Shown: positions 40,868 to 49,562 of the stretch, piece by piece
Numbering within the stretch: position 1 is the first letter of the stretch
Layout of the letters: each line of letters begins with the position of its first letter
DNA from: an uncultured Eubacteriales bacterium
GTDB lineage: Bacteria > Bacillota > Clostridia > Oscillospirales > CAG-272
Reading direction: 5' to 3'
Assembly: GCA_934476315.1 (NCBI GenBank)
Contig: CAKSNQ010000003.1
Coordinates: forward strand, 1 to 64,000
Length of the DNA stretch: 64,000 nt
Made by a program: the position numbers and the translations under genes
Notes under the pieces: model-generated
The model's input: only the letters and a program-made list of their open reading frames with translations
Database searches by the model: none
What the model was told of the DNA's origin: nothing

Positions 40868-41551
40868 TCAGTAGGTCGGAGTGTCCAGTCGCCAACCGCC
40901 GTCGCTCTGCCGAATCAGCCCGAGACGCACAGGCGTCGTTTCGGTGGAATTTTCCATGTGGCTGTCCAGCTCCAGCGTCACAAAGTCCGCGTTGCTCGGG
41001 GAGACAATCCGCATGCTCGCATAATCGTAAATGCGCTGCCCCGCAACCAGAGGGCGATAATCGACGCTTTGATACAGCGCGCTCTCATCTTCGTAAAACA
41101 GCGCCTGTACCACATACCCGCCGACGACCGTGCCATCGAACAGACTTTCATAGATGGAGTCGAGGTAGTCCTTGGAGTACACCTCCTCCAGCGCTTGCTT
41201 GATTTGCAAGATGCTGTGGTAGGGCGACTTTTCCGTCACATATTCGTACCGGACGTCCCCGGACGACGCGTACAGACCGTGAATCTGAGCATACTCCGAG
41301 CCGACCTTGTAAACAGGAAGTCCGTTGCCGAACAGGACGTCGTTGACTGCGTAGGATTTTTCGATCAGCTCAACAGCCTGGTCGTAAATTTCGGAGAGTG
41401 TCGGCGGCTTCGACGCGCCGCACCCGGAGAGGGCGGTCGGAACGAGAAGCGCCAGAAGAACGGCGGTCATGAGCCACGCGACAACGCGGGTGGCAGGCTT
41501 GTGTCGGGTGGCTTTTTTGTGGTTGCGGTTTTGCAGGTGTTTCATATCCAT
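40868..41551 (-). CDS. Putative lipoprotein, unknown
   Basis: 227-aa exported protein. The signal peptide is long and basic (HKKATRHKPATR), with a hydrophobic core and lipobox LSGC (Cys about 44). The mature part is mixed alpha/beta, with DQAVELIEKSYAVNDVLFGN and VLFYEDESALYQSVDY-like regions, suggesting a small extracellular sensor or binding domain; no family is recognised. The start is uncertain (41551 or the Met two codons later) because the AAAGGA upstream is too far. It is followed by the damaged small gene. Confidence 0.6.
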   Translation of the reverse strand: MDMKHLQNRNHKKATRHKPATRVVAWLMTAVLLALLVPTALSGCGASKPPTLSEIYDQAVELIEKSYAVNDVLFGNGLPVYKVGSEYAQIHGLYASSGDVRYEYVTEKSPYHSILQIKQALEEVYSKDYLDSIYESLFDGTVVGGYVVQALFYEDESALYQSVDYRPLVAGQRIYDYASMRIVSPSNADFVTLELDSHMENSTETTPVRLGLIRQSDGGWRLDTPTY

Positions 41552-41844
41552 TCATTGCGGCTTTCGCGGGCACGAAAGCATCCTTTCTCGGAAGATTGCG
41601 GGCTTTAATGACCATTGTGACCTTTGCGGTCGTGGCGGCGTTGCGTTTTTGCGGCAGAACGGTGTGCCCTCCGCCTGACCGCCGCCGGACGCTGGCGGGC
41701 GGTTCCCCCGCAAGCAGGTTTCGCACTCCAACGCCTGACTGTCCCGCGCGGTGCGGGTGGAGCGGGGAAAACCTTAGAGCGGCTTTACACCCCGACGCCT
41801 GAACGTCGGAGCCGGAGGAAATTTCCAAACCGGAACATGCACCG

Positions 41845-42894
41845 TCAGAATCCCCGGTGGAAATCGTCATCGTCGTAGCCGCGGTTTTCCCGTGCGCGGC
41901 GTTCCTTCTCCTCCTCGTAGCTGTCCATATTCCGCGCCCGCTTTTTGCGTTTGGAAACGAAGGACGACACTACTGCTACGCCCCACAGACAGACGAAAGC
42001 AATCGCGACGGCGATAAAAATATTTCGGGCGACAAGGTTGCGATTCCTTTGGGACGAGTTCTGCGGAAGTTCTCCGTTTTCCGCGGCGTCAAACCACAGC
42101 CTGTACTGGGTGGTCGTCCGCTCCAGCATGGTGTATAGGGCGCTGTCCGCGGTCGCGCCCGCGCTGTACGCACTGTCGAGCATTTGTTGCATGTAGTCGG
42201 ACGCCTCCTGCGAGAACACCGCCTCGGTGTCAAGCCCCGGAATCATGAGAAAATAGTAGGCGTCGGCGCCGTGCTCGTACGGCATATAAAGCAGGAGCAG
42301 ATGCCCCTCATCGCTGAACAGCGAGAGGTAGCGCCGCGACGCGTACGCATCGATCGCGCTTGTTTTCGGCGTGGTCTCACCGTCGATGTTGTCCACGGTC
42401 AGAAGGCAGGGCTGAATCCCGGTCGTCTGATAAAACGATTGCAGTGCCCGGGTGAGGGCGAGGTCGTCCGTGAGCAGGTCCGCCTCGTCCAGCAGGTAAA
42501 AATCGACCGGGTCGCAAAAGGAGGCGTCCATCGGCGCCGTCGCGGTTTCCTCGGTGAAAACACATCCGCTCACTTGGGGGCGCTCCGGTGTCGGTTGTCC
42601 GGGGGTGAACAGGGCGCGGAAGAGAATGAACATCATAAAAATGGTGGTAAAGCCAATGGAGATGATCCCGCCCACAATGGAGCCGCACCCGCCCCCCGGA
42701 CCGTAAATGACCGGGCGCGGATGGAAGAAGGGCGGACGCCATCCCCGGGGACCGTGCGGATGCGGACCTCCCCGGAATCCACCGGGGCGCGGACCGCCGC
42801 CGAAGCCTCCGCCCCCACCAAAGCCTCCGCCGTGACTGCCACCGCCGCTGTGACCGCCGCCACCGCCAAATCCGCCTCCGCTTGCTCCCGGCAT
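41845..42894 (-). CDS. Gly-rich membrane protein with TPM-like domain
   Basis: 349-aa protein. Residues 1-72 are almost pure Gly with His and Pro (GGGFGGGGG repeats). A transmembrane helix lies near 73-95, then an extracytoplasmic domain (about 120-260) resembling the TPM/YgcG fold (VDFYLLDEADLLTDDLALTR, TTGIQPCLLTVDNIDG). A second helix near 300-320 and a charged Arg/Glu/Asp tail end it. AAGGAGGGG lies about 7 nt before ATG 42894; a longer frame upstream is not protein-like and crosses the promoter at 42966-42994. Envelope role inferred. Confidence 0.65.
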   Translation of the reverse strand: MPGASGGGFGGGGGHSGGGSHGGGFGGGGGFGGGPRPGGFRGGPHPHGPRGWRPPFFHPRPVIYGPGGGCGSIVGGIISIGFTTIFMMFILFRALFTPGQPTPERPQVSGCVFTEETATAPMDASFCDPVDFYLLDEADLLTDDLALTRALQSFYQTTGIQPCLLTVDNIDGETTPKTSAIDAYASRRYLSLFSDEGHLLLLYMPYEHGADAYYFLMIPGLDTEAVFSQEASDYMQQMLDSAYSAGATADSALYTMLERTTTQYRLWFDAAENGELPQNSSQRNRNLVARNIFIAVAIAFVCLWGVAVVSSFVSKRKKRARNMDSYEEEKERRARENRGYDDDDFHRGF

Positions 42895-42965
42895 GCGTCC
42901 CCCCTCCTTATTGTCCTTACCGATGCTTTCCGAAGCGCCGGTGCAGTGTTGATTTTTCACTTCCA

Positions 42966-42994
42966 TTATATATGATTCCGGGCGGAATTGCAAG
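42966..42994 (-). promoter_or_regulatory. Promoter of the TPM-like gene
   Basis: Minus strand TTGCAA (plus 42989-42994), 17 bp, TATAAT (plus 42966-42971). Confidence 0.7.
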
Positions 42995-43096
42995 GGAAAT
43001 TTGCGGATTGAGGCATGGTTTTCGGGCGGCGTGTGTTCACTTTGTGGCGATAGCAAAAAAATCGTGGAAAATTTTTGAATTATTTTTGAAAATCTC

Positions 43097-43125
43097 TTGA
43101 CAGATCGGAAAATCCGTGCTAAACT
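43097..43125 (+). promoter_or_regulatory. Promoter of candidate small RNA
   Basis: TTGACA (43097-43102), 17 bp, TAAACT (43120-43125). Confidence 0.7.
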
Positions 43126-43131
43126 ATAACC

Positions 43132-43215
43132 AAGCATAATTGTTTCCACGCTTGAAAAAGCGACATAAGAGAGTAGAGGATTGCCGTGCCACGGTGATCC
43201 TTTATTCTTTTTTTA
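43132..43215 (+). ncRNA. Candidate ~85-nt small RNA upstream of the VTC operon
   Basis: Bounded by the promoter at 43097 and a terminator (AGGAT..CCGT/ACGG..ATCCT at 43177-43201, then a T-rich run). It contains a perfect CGCTT-GAAA-AAGCG tetraloop hairpin (43149-43162). No reading frame. It could be a free small RNA or an attenuator or riboswitch-like leader ahead of a second promoter at 43246. I do not recognise a known class. Confidence 0.5.
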
Positions 43216-43245
43216 TTTTACCTTCGCAAAAATGTTGAAAATGTA

Positions 43246-43274
43246 TTTACACGGGAGGTCTTTTTTGGTATAAT
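43246..43274 (+). promoter_or_regulatory. Promoter of the VTC-DUF4956-CotH operon
   Basis: TTTACA (43246-43251), 17 bp, TATAAT (43269-43274), just upstream of the RBS AAAGGAGGTG. Confidence 0.8.
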
Positions 43275-43296
43275 AGTACAAAAAGGAGGTGGGAAT

Positions 43297-44112
43297 TTGC
43301 GTAATGAGCACAAAATTGTCCTGACGCCAACTCAATATATCGTGCTTTCTGCACGCATGCGCGCATTACTCCCACCCGATGACCACATGCCCTCGCCGGA
43401 CGGATACCTCGTCTCCAGCCTGTATCTGGACACCGAGCGCGACCGCGCGTACGAGGAAAAGCTCGCCGGGAGCTGCGACCGCCGCAAATACCGCCTGCGG
43501 ATTTACGGTGCGGATGCGTCAAAGGTTTTTCTGGAGTGCAAGCAGAAATTCCGCGACCGGATCGGGAAGCGGAGCGAGCCGATGAGCGCGGAGGGGTACC
43601 TTGCCGTCTGCCACGGGGATTTCTCCCCCCTGTCTTCGGGTGGGGCGCTGTCGCGGGAGGTCTTCGCGCTGTCCCGCACCGAACGCCTCCAACCGCGCGT
43701 CGCCGTGACGTACCGGCGGGAGGCGTATCTGCACCCGCTCTCCGGGACGCGTATCACCTTTGACAAGGAACTGCGCGCAGGGTGCTCCCCCGAGGCGATG
43801 ACGCGGCAGGTCAGCGGCGCGTCCTGCGCGGTGTTTCCCATCGGAGATTTCCCGTGGCAGGGAGCCGTAATTATGGAGATCAAATACAACACTTGCATTG
43901 CGCGGTACCTGACCGAGGCGTTGCAGATCGGTGGCGTGACGCTGGCGGCTTCCAAATATGTGTTGTGCCGGGATCGGTTGCAGTCGCTGAGGCAGGTGTG
44001 GCACGCGGGCGCCTTGTGCGCAAACAATCTGACAGAACGGAAAGGGTCTCCCCGCCGCGGTGGGGAGGATGGTGAAGAAGATGACGCTCTCAAGTCTTAT
44101 CCGGACATTTAA
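43297..44112 (+). CDS. VTC-domain polyphosphate polymerase
   Basis: 271-aa protein of the VTC tunnel-fold family, whose eukaryotic member Vtc4 makes polyphosphate from ATP. It shows RNEHKIVLTPTQY at the start, SSLYLDTERDRAYEEKLAGS, RKYRLRIYG, FLECKQKFRDRIGKRS and IMEIKYN, the basic/acidic ladder lining the catalytic tunnel, with SKYVLCRDRL near the end. TTG 43297 is taken as start: AAAGGAGGTG sits 5-7 nt upstream and the domain starts there. It overlaps the DUF4956 gene by about 30 bp. Activity is inferred from family. Confidence 0.85.
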   Translation: MRNEHKIVLTPTQYIVLSARMRALLPPDDHMPSPDGYLVSSLYLDTERDRAYEEKLAGSCDRRKYRLRIYGADASKVFLECKQKFRDRIGKRSEPMSAEGYLAVCHGDFSPLSSGGALSREVFALSRTERLQPRVAVTYRREAYLHPLSGTRITFDKELRAGCSPEAMTRQVSGASCAVFPIGDFPWQGAVIMEIKYNTCIARYLTEALQIGGVTLAASKYVLCRDRLQSLRQVWHAGALCANNLTERKGSPRRGGEDGEEDDALKSYPDI

Positions 44113-44755
44113 GGACAGCGTAGCGCAGGCAAATCTGCTCATGGAGCTGACCCCGGAGTACGTGGTAATCTGCCTTGCCATGTCGCTTTTGTGCGCGTTG
44201 CTGGTCCTCGCCGTATATTGCTTTTTCTACCGCGGACCGTGCTTCAGCGGTAACTTTGCCGTGCTCCTTGTCATGACTGCCCTGATTACCACCACGATCA
44301 TCATGACTATTTCCGCCAACCTCGTCCTGTCGCTCGGCATGGTCGGCGCGCTTTCCATTGTCCGCTTCCGCGCGGCGATCAAGGACCCGCTGGACGTCGG
44401 ATTTCTGTTCTGGAGCGTGGCGGTCGGTATCACCTGCGGTGCGGGACTGTACCTCTTTTCACTGACGGGAACGCTGTTTATCGCGGTCGTCTACTGCGTA
44501 TTACAGCTGGCGCGCGGACGGGTGCAGACCTATCTCGTGGTCGTCCGGTGCGCCTCCCACGCGCGGGAGGAGGTCGATGCACTTTTGCGGCAGGAGCGGG
44601 CGAAACTGCGTAGCGCGACCTGTTATCCGCAGACCTATGAGGTCACGGCGTCCTTCCGGATGAACGAAAAACGGCGGGATATGAGCGCGCGCCTGCTTGC
44701 CATCGAAGGCGTGGAGAGTGCGCTGACGGTGGAATATACGGGAGACGTGGGATGA
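44081..44755 (+). CDS. DUF4956 membrane protein
   Basis: 224-aa protein with three or four transmembrane helices (VVICLAMSLLCALLVLAVYC, FAVLLVMTALITTTIIMTIS, GFLFWSVAVGITCGAGLYLF). Between them lies a conserved GMVGALSIVRFRAAIKDPLD loop that is the family hallmark. A cytoplasmic ferredoxin-like tail of about 85 aa ends in EGVESALTVEYTGDVG. Start is uncertain (44069, 44072 or 44081); MTLSSLIRTFKDS looks most like family starts. DUF4956 genes regularly pair with VTC and CotH genes; a channel or regulatory partner for polyphosphate is plausible but unproven. Confidence 0.82.
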   Translation: MTLSSLIRTFKDSVAQANLLMELTPEYVVICLAMSLLCALLVLAVYCFFYRGPCFSGNFAVLLVMTALITTTIIMTISANLVLSLGMVGALSIVRFRAAIKDPLDVGFLFWSVAVGITCGAGLYLFSLTGTLFIAVVYCVLQLARGRVQTYLVVVRCASHAREEVDALLRQERAKLRSATCYPQTYEVTASFRMNEKRRDMSARLLAIEGVESALTVEYTGDVG

Positions 44756-47067
44756 AATTTGACGACAGTTTTGCTACCACGAAGCGCCTGTGCGTCCTGC
44801 TTGTCCTGATTCTCCTTTGCGGGGTGGCGACGCTGACTTTCCTGAGTATGCCGCGCCCGGGTGACACCGCGGCGGGTCAGCCGGGGCAAGGGGCGTCGGG
44901 GGAGGGGACGAACGGAACGGATGAAATTCTGTTTTCCCTTGATGAGGAGGGGTCGGTGTTCTTTTCCGGCAGTCGCCCGCTCAAATTGACCGCGCCCCGC
45001 GGCGGCACGATCTATTACACGACGGACGGCTCGGTCCCGACACCCCAAAGCGGGCAACGCCTGCACCGGGCGATCACGCTGAAGGCAGGGAAGGATGTGC
45101 GCGCGTACCCCATCGCCGCCGTTGTGCAGTACGCCGGCGGGCAACTGTCGCGGGTGTATTACCGTACCTATTTTACCGGGCGGCGGATTGCGGAACAGCT
45201 TCCGGTCTGCGTGCTGAGTATTCAGGCGGAGAACGACGATCTGTGGTCGCGCGAGCGGGGAATTTTCTATCACGGAAACCGGAATCAGCACGGACGCGAC
45301 TGGGAGCGCTCCATGCACGTCTCGCTGTACGATACCGACGGGGCAGTGAGGCTCGATCAGGACGCCGGCGGGCGGCTGTACGGCGGATATTCGCGTGCCC
45401 ATGCGCAAAAATCCATGCGGCTGATCGCACGCACCACCTATGACCCGGCGCACGGGGAATTTCGCGATGCGGGGCTGTTCGAAGCCATGTATGCGGCAGA
45501 CGGCACGCGGATCGACAGCTTTGAGCAGCTGGTCGTGCGCAATACGGGCAACGATTACGCCGGCGCCTATATGCGCGACGAGCTGGTGCAGATGCTTCTG
45601 CGGGAGCAGGGCTTTGCGTTTACCGAATCGGTGCGCCCCGCGCTGGTCTACGTGAACGGCACGCTCTACGGGCTTTACTGGATTCACGAGCCGTATAAGG
45701 ACGATTACTTCAAAAATCGGTACGGGTGCTACGATTATCGGGGCGAATTTGTCGTGCTTGACGGACCGGAGCGGGCGAAGCTGCCCGACGGGGAGAGCCA
45801 CGGCGCGTTCGACCCGCTGGCGGACTACAACGAAATGTACGACTTTTCGATGCTTGATCTGACAGACGACGAAACATACGCCGCACTTTGCGCGCGGCTG
45901 GACGTCGGTAGCTACCTGCAACTTCACGCGGCGTTTGCCTACACGGATAACGGTGACTGGCCGCAGAATAATAACCGGGTCTTCCGGTACATTCCCGCCG
46001 AGAGTGAGGACTTCTCCGACGTGTACGGAATGGACGGCAAGTGGTATTTTTTGCCGCACGACACCGACTGGTCGTTCCGCTCCAACCCGAAGAGCAATCC
46101 GCTGGAGAGGAATTACAACGAAGCGTTGATTCAGTACAGTCCGCTGTTCTGTGCGCTCATGAAGCGGGCGGACTGCGAGCAGATATACGTCACCTATTTT
46201 CTGGACATGATGAACGGCGCCTTTTCGGAGCATCACCTGTCGGAGACGATCGAGCGGGTGAGCGGCACCGTCCGCGCCGCCATGGAGACGGTGCTCGGTG
46301 AGAACGGCAGTCCGTATCTTCCTGCCGACTACACACTGGATACCTTTGACCGTGACGTGAATGTCATTCGGAAATTCGCGGCAGGACGGGCGGATGCCAT
46401 GCAAAAGCACCTTGACCGGAAATACGGTCTGGGGCAGAGGTACACCCTGTCGCTTCACCTGCCGGACGGCGTGGCGGCGCAGGTCAACACTCTGACGGTG
46501 CGCGGCGACTTCGATGGCATCTATTATTCGTATTACGATACGGCGCTCACACCGATTGTCCCCGCGGGGTACGCCTTTGACCATTGGACCGTGAACGGCA
46601 AGGATGTCTGGGATGAAGAACTGCACCTCGGCGGGGCGGAGATCGCGCAGGAGACCGTGGAGGTCTCGCTGATTCTGCGACCGGACGCGCCGCGGCTGTA
46701 CGTGGAGAGTGTTTCCTATCGTGAGGGCGCGGATTACGTCGTGCTGTACAACCCCGGGACGGAGGCGGTTTCCACGCTGGGCTATGCGCTGACCGACCGA
46801 CAGGATACCCTGCGCCGCTACGTTTTCCCCGTCATGGAGATTCCGGCGGGCGGGCGTGTGACGGTCTATTGTAAAAACAACCCGGCGGGCGCGGTGCGCG
46901 GCTCGTTGCAGACCCCGTTCAATCTGGCGGCAGGCGAGGTTCTGACGCTCAGTCGCACGTCGATGAGCGGGGAAGTGACCCTGCGCGAGGATATTCCGCT
47001 CCCATGGCTACGCACGGGAAGCCGCCTTGTCCGAGACGCGCTGACGGGAGAGTACAGGGAACAATAA
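44752..47067 (+). CDS. CotH-kinase protein with chitobiase-like and lamin-tail-like domains
   Basis: 771-aa membrane-anchored extracytoplasmic protein. An N-terminal helix (about 13-33) is followed by a chitobiase C-terminal-like domain (RGGTIYYTTDGSVPTP). The CotH atypical protein-kinase domain (about 155-560) has YTDNGDWPQNNNRVFRY and FLPHDTDWSF as likely catalytic and metal motifs, a repeat-like GYAFDHWTVNGKDV module follows, and a lamin-tail-like end (SVSYREGADYVVLYNPGTE) closes it. CotH in B. subtilis phosphorylates spore coat proteins. It overlaps DUF4956 by 4 bp (ATGA), so the two are coupled. Substrate unknown. Confidence 0.85.
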   Translation: MKFDDSFATTKRLCVLLVLILLCGVATLTFLSMPRPGDTAAGQPGQGASGEGTNGTDEILFSLDEEGSVFFSGSRPLKLTAPRGGTIYYTTDGSVPTPQSGQRLHRAITLKAGKDVRAYPIAAVVQYAGGQLSRVYYRTYFTGRRIAEQLPVCVLSIQAENDDLWSRERGIFYHGNRNQHGRDWERSMHVSLYDTDGAVRLDQDAGGRLYGGYSRAHAQKSMRLIARTTYDPAHGEFRDAGLFEAMYAADGTRIDSFEQLVVRNTGNDYAGAYMRDELVQMLLREQGFAFTESVRPALVYVNGTLYGLYWIHEPYKDDYFKNRYGCYDYRGEFVVLDGPERAKLPDGESHGAFDPLADYNEMYDFSMLDLTDDETYAALCARLDVGSYLQLHAAFAYTDNGDWPQNNNRVFRYIPAESEDFSDVYGMDGKWYFLPHDTDWSFRSNPKSNPLERNYNEALIQYSPLFCALMKRADCEQIYVTYFLDMMNGAFSEHHLSETIERVSGTVRAAMETVLGENGSPYLPADYTLDTFDRDVNVIRKFAAGRADAMQKHLDRKYGLGQRYTLSLHLPDGVAAQVNTLTVRGDFDGIYYSYYDTALTPIVPAGYAFDHWTVNGKDVWDEELHLGGAEIAQETVEVSLILRPDAPRLYVESVSYREGADYVVLYNPGTEAVSTLGYALTDRQDTLRRYVFPVMEIPAGGRVTVYCKNNPAGAVRGSLQTPFNLAAGEVLTLSRTSMSGEVTLREDIPLPWLRTGSRLVRDALTGEYREQ

Positions 47068-47077
47068 TCGGGTGGAA

Positions 47078-47112
47078 AAAGGGCTGTCGCGCTTGGCGCG
47101 ACAGCCCTTTCA
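47078..47112 (+). terminator. Terminator of the VTC-DUF4956-CotH operon
   Basis: AAAGGGCTGTCGCG pairs with CGCGACAGCCCTTT, 14 bp, with a short loop. Confidence 0.85.
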
Positions 47113-47264
47113 AAATTGCGATTGGGTTCCGGCGTTTTGTGCGATCTTTTTGCACCGTCCCTTTACCTTACGATCTTCCCGGTGGCAAACCGGCGGCGTC
47201 CAGCCACCGAGATCAACGTCGTCGGGGGTGTTAAAAAATTCAAAATGAATTTTTTAACACCCCC
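47078..47264 (+). repeat. Copy 4 of dispersed two-hairpin element
   Basis: Hairpin A is the operon terminator, then comes the conserved core (about 47128-47210, CGGCGTTTTGTGCGATC and CCGGCGGCGTCCAGCC), the tag ATCAACGTCGTC and hairpin B. Hairpin B (47224-47264) is a perfect 19-bp stem of GGGGGTGTTAAAAAATTCA with an AAA loop. It lies between convergent cotH and tyrS. Confidence 0.7.
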
Positions 47265-47280
47265 GAATTCCGCGTCCGGA

Positions 47281-48507
47281 TCAGCCGAGCGTGACCTTGC
47301 GGAACGCTTTCTTTCCGCGGCGGAGAACGACTCCCTCCCCGCGGAAGGTGTCCGCCCCATAGCTTGCTTTCAGATCCGTGACCTTCTGCTCGCTGACCGT
47401 AACGCCGCCTTGCTCAACCGCGCGGCGCGCCTCGGACTTGGAGGCGACCAGCCCGGTCTTGACCAAAAGGGTCAACAGCTCAATACTGCCGTCCGTGAAA
47501 TCGTCCGCCGTCAGCACCGTCGTGGGCATATCGGCAGTGTTGCCGCCGCTGACGAACAGCGCCCGCGCCGCATCCCGCGCCTTGTTCGCTTCCTCTTCGC
47601 CATGCACCAGACGCGTCAGCTCCCATGCGAGAATTTCCTTGGCGGTGTTGAGCTGACTGCCCTCCCACTTGTCCATCTTGTCGATCTCTTCCAGCGGCAG
47701 GAACGTCAGCATGCGGATGCACTTGAGCACGTCGGCATCCCCGACGTTTCTCCAGTACTGGTAAAAATCAAAGGGCGAGGTTTTGTTGGGGTCAAGCCAC
47801 ACGGCGCCGCTCGCCGTCTTGCCCATCTTCTTGCCCTCGCTGTTCATCAGGAGGGTAATGGTCATGGCGTGCGCGTCCTTGCCCAGCTTTTTGCGGATCA
47901 GTTCGGTGCCACCCAGCATGTTCGACCACTGGTCGTCGCCGCCGAACTGCATGTTGCAACCGTAGTTCTGAAACAGGTAGTAGAAGTCGTAGGACTGCAT
48001 AATCATGTAGTTGAATTCCAGGAATGACAGACCGCGCTCCATGCGTTGCTCGTAGCAACGGGCACGGAGCATGTTGTTGACCGAGAAGCAGGCGCCCACG
48101 TCGCGGAGAAGATCAATGTAGTTGAGCTTGAGGAGCCAGTCGGCGTTGTTGACCATGATCGCCTTGTCCTCACCGAACTCAATGAAGCGTTCCATCTGAC
48201 GGCGGAAGCACTCGCAGTTGTGAGCGATGGTTTCGGGCGTCATCATGGAGCGCATGTCGGTGCGTCCGGACGGATCGCCGACGTATCCGGTGCCGCCGCC
48301 GATGAGAACGACAGGACGGTTGCCCGCCATCTGCAGGCGTTTCATCAGGCACAGTGCCATGAAGTGTCCCACATGGAGGGAGTCGGCAGTGGGGTCGAAG
48401 CCGATGTAAAAGGTCGCCTTGCCCTCGTTGATAAGATTTTTGATCTGTTCTTCATCCGTCACCTGCGCGATCAGACCGCGCGCGACCAATTCGTCGTAAA
48501 TTTTCAT
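47281..48507 (-). CDS. tyrS: Tyrosyl-tRNA synthetase
   Basis: Charges tRNA-Tyr. The 408-aa class I synthetase has the HIGH motif as HVGH (45-48), GGGTGYVGDPSGR, QFGGDDQWSNMLGG for tyrosine recognition, and KMSKS as KMGKT (228-232). A C-terminal S4-like domain ends it (VASKSEARRAVEQGGVTV). The start ATG 48507 is preceded by AAGGAAACG. Only about 50 bp of leader is AT-rich, with no T-box visible. A perfect hairpin 17 bp past the stop probably terminates it. Confidence 0.96.
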   Translation of the reverse strand: MKIYDELVARGLIAQVTDEEQIKNLINEGKATFYIGFDPTADSLHVGHFMALCLMKRLQMAGNRPVVLIGGGTGYVGDPSGRTDMRSMMTPETIAHNCECFRRQMERFIEFGEDKAIMVNNADWLLKLNYIDLLRDVGACFSVNNMLRARCYEQRMERGLSFLEFNYMIMQSYDFYYLFQNYGCNMQFGGDDQWSNMLGGTELIRKKLGKDAHAMTITLLMNSEGKKMGKTASGAVWLDPNKTSPFDFYQYWRNVGDADVLKCIRMLTFLPLEEIDKMDKWEGSQLNTAKEILAWELTRLVHGEEEANKARDAARALFVSGGNTADMPTTVLTADDFTDGSIELLTLLVKTGLVASKSEARRAVEQGGVTVSEQKVTDLKASYGADTFRGEGVVLRRGKKAFRKVTLG

Positions 48508-48631
48508 TTTTTCGTTTCCTTATATCAGATTCGGAATATTTTTTTCCATTATATCTAAAATGCTTTCATTTGTCAAGGGCGCGTGGCAAAAATGGTGTGC
48601 GGATGGAAAATTTTACCCCGCGGGCGCGGAA

Positions 48632-48670
48632 AAAGGGGGCTGTTAAAAAACAGCGTTTTCTAACAACCCC
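48632..48670 (-). terminator. Terminator of the SASP gene
   Basis: Minus strand GGGGTTGTTAGAAAAC pairs with GTTTTTTAACAGCCCC, then T5. Same stem family as hairpin B of the dispersed element. Confidence 0.8.
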
Positions 48671-48688
48671 GGGTCGGATCCGTGCAGA

Positions 48689-48883
48689 TTACTTCTTGAG
48701 CGAGTTCTCGTAGGACTCGATCATTTTCTTGACCATCTGACCGCCGACAGAACCGGCCTGACGGGAGGTCAGGTCGCCGTTGTAGCCCTGCGTGAGGTTC
48801 ACGCCGACTTCGCTTGCGGCTTCCATCTTGAATTTCTCCAGTGCTTCCTTTGCCTCGGGAACCAGTGTCTTGTTGCTTGCCAT
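48689..48883 (-). CDS. Alpha/beta-type small acid-soluble spore protein
   Basis: Coats and protects DNA in the dormant spore; degraded by germination protease. The 64-aa protein contains KFKMEAASEVGV (protease recognition region) and the DNA-binding pattern GYNGDLTSRQAGSVGGQMVKKMI, typical of alpha/beta SASPs. AAAGGAG precedes ATG 48883. I saw no clear sigma-G promoter, though one is expected. Confidence 0.95.
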   Translation of the reverse strand: MASNKTLVPEAKEALEKFKMEAASEVGVNLTQGYNGDLTSRQAGSVGGQMVKKMIESYENSLKK

Positions 48884-49391
48884 AATGAACTCCTTTTGCG
48901 TGCGACTTGCGCCGACGCTTTCATAATAAAATTGGGAAAATACGATCTATCGTGAATGAGCCCGGGAACGGCGACCGACGCACCTGTCGCCGTCCTCATG
49001 ATACGGTCGGCGGCTTTTTCGCACGCGGCTTGTGTGCTGTTCTCGACTCTGGTAGTATTGTGCGTCACTTTTTTTGCCGTATGTGAGGAAGTTTGTGCTA
49101 TCCGACGGGACTTTTCGTCAGATTTCCAGTTCCTGTTTTTTGCTGCTCACCGCCCCGCCGAGTCGGTCAATTTTTGCACTTTTTTCAGGACCTCTTGTTT
49201 TCCCGGGCAAATTTCACGAAAATGAATCGAAGCATGCATGTCTCCGCGCCTGCGCGGATATGCGGGGGGCGCGATGAGCGGGCGCAAGTGAAAACTACTC
49301 TTGAAATGGATTTTTTTGCAATTTTTCAAAGTAAGAATTGCATGAACGCCGTAAAAAACCGGATAAAACGTCAAAAAAATCGAGAAAGTGG
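48884..49391. other. Intergenic AT-rich gap, nothing recognised
   Basis: About 0.5 kb between divergent SASP and opp genes. Several short frames cross it, but none has an RBS or family resemblance. A GC-rich CCTGCGCGGATATGCGGG stretch lies near 49250. The opp promoter follows. Confidence 0.5.
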
Positions 49392-49420
49392 TTGACAAGC
49401 AGAAATTTATGTGCTATAAT
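49392..49420 (+). promoter_or_regulatory. Sigma-A promoter of the opp operon
   Basis: TTGACA (49392-49397), 17 bp, TATAAT (49415-49420), with TGTGC before the -10; leader about 135 nt. Confidence 0.88.
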
Positions 49421-49562
49421 CTTTGCGATTAAATATTTTTGCTGTTTTTTTGCTTGCGCAACTTTCTTCCTCGCCTTTGAAAAGGGCTCTGGCATGATGG
49501 GGCGGAGGGAGGAAAACGGCGGATATTGAAATTAAAATTCATATGTGGAGGAAAGAAACATT

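Noticed and set aside
48508..48560. T-box leader before tyrS
   Set aside because: The leader is only about 50 bp before the SASP terminator region, and no T-box sequence or antiterminator is visible.
48956..49225. Short Phe/Cys-rich plus-strand frame between SASP and opp
   Set aside because: No RBS, and the composition follows the local T-rich DNA.
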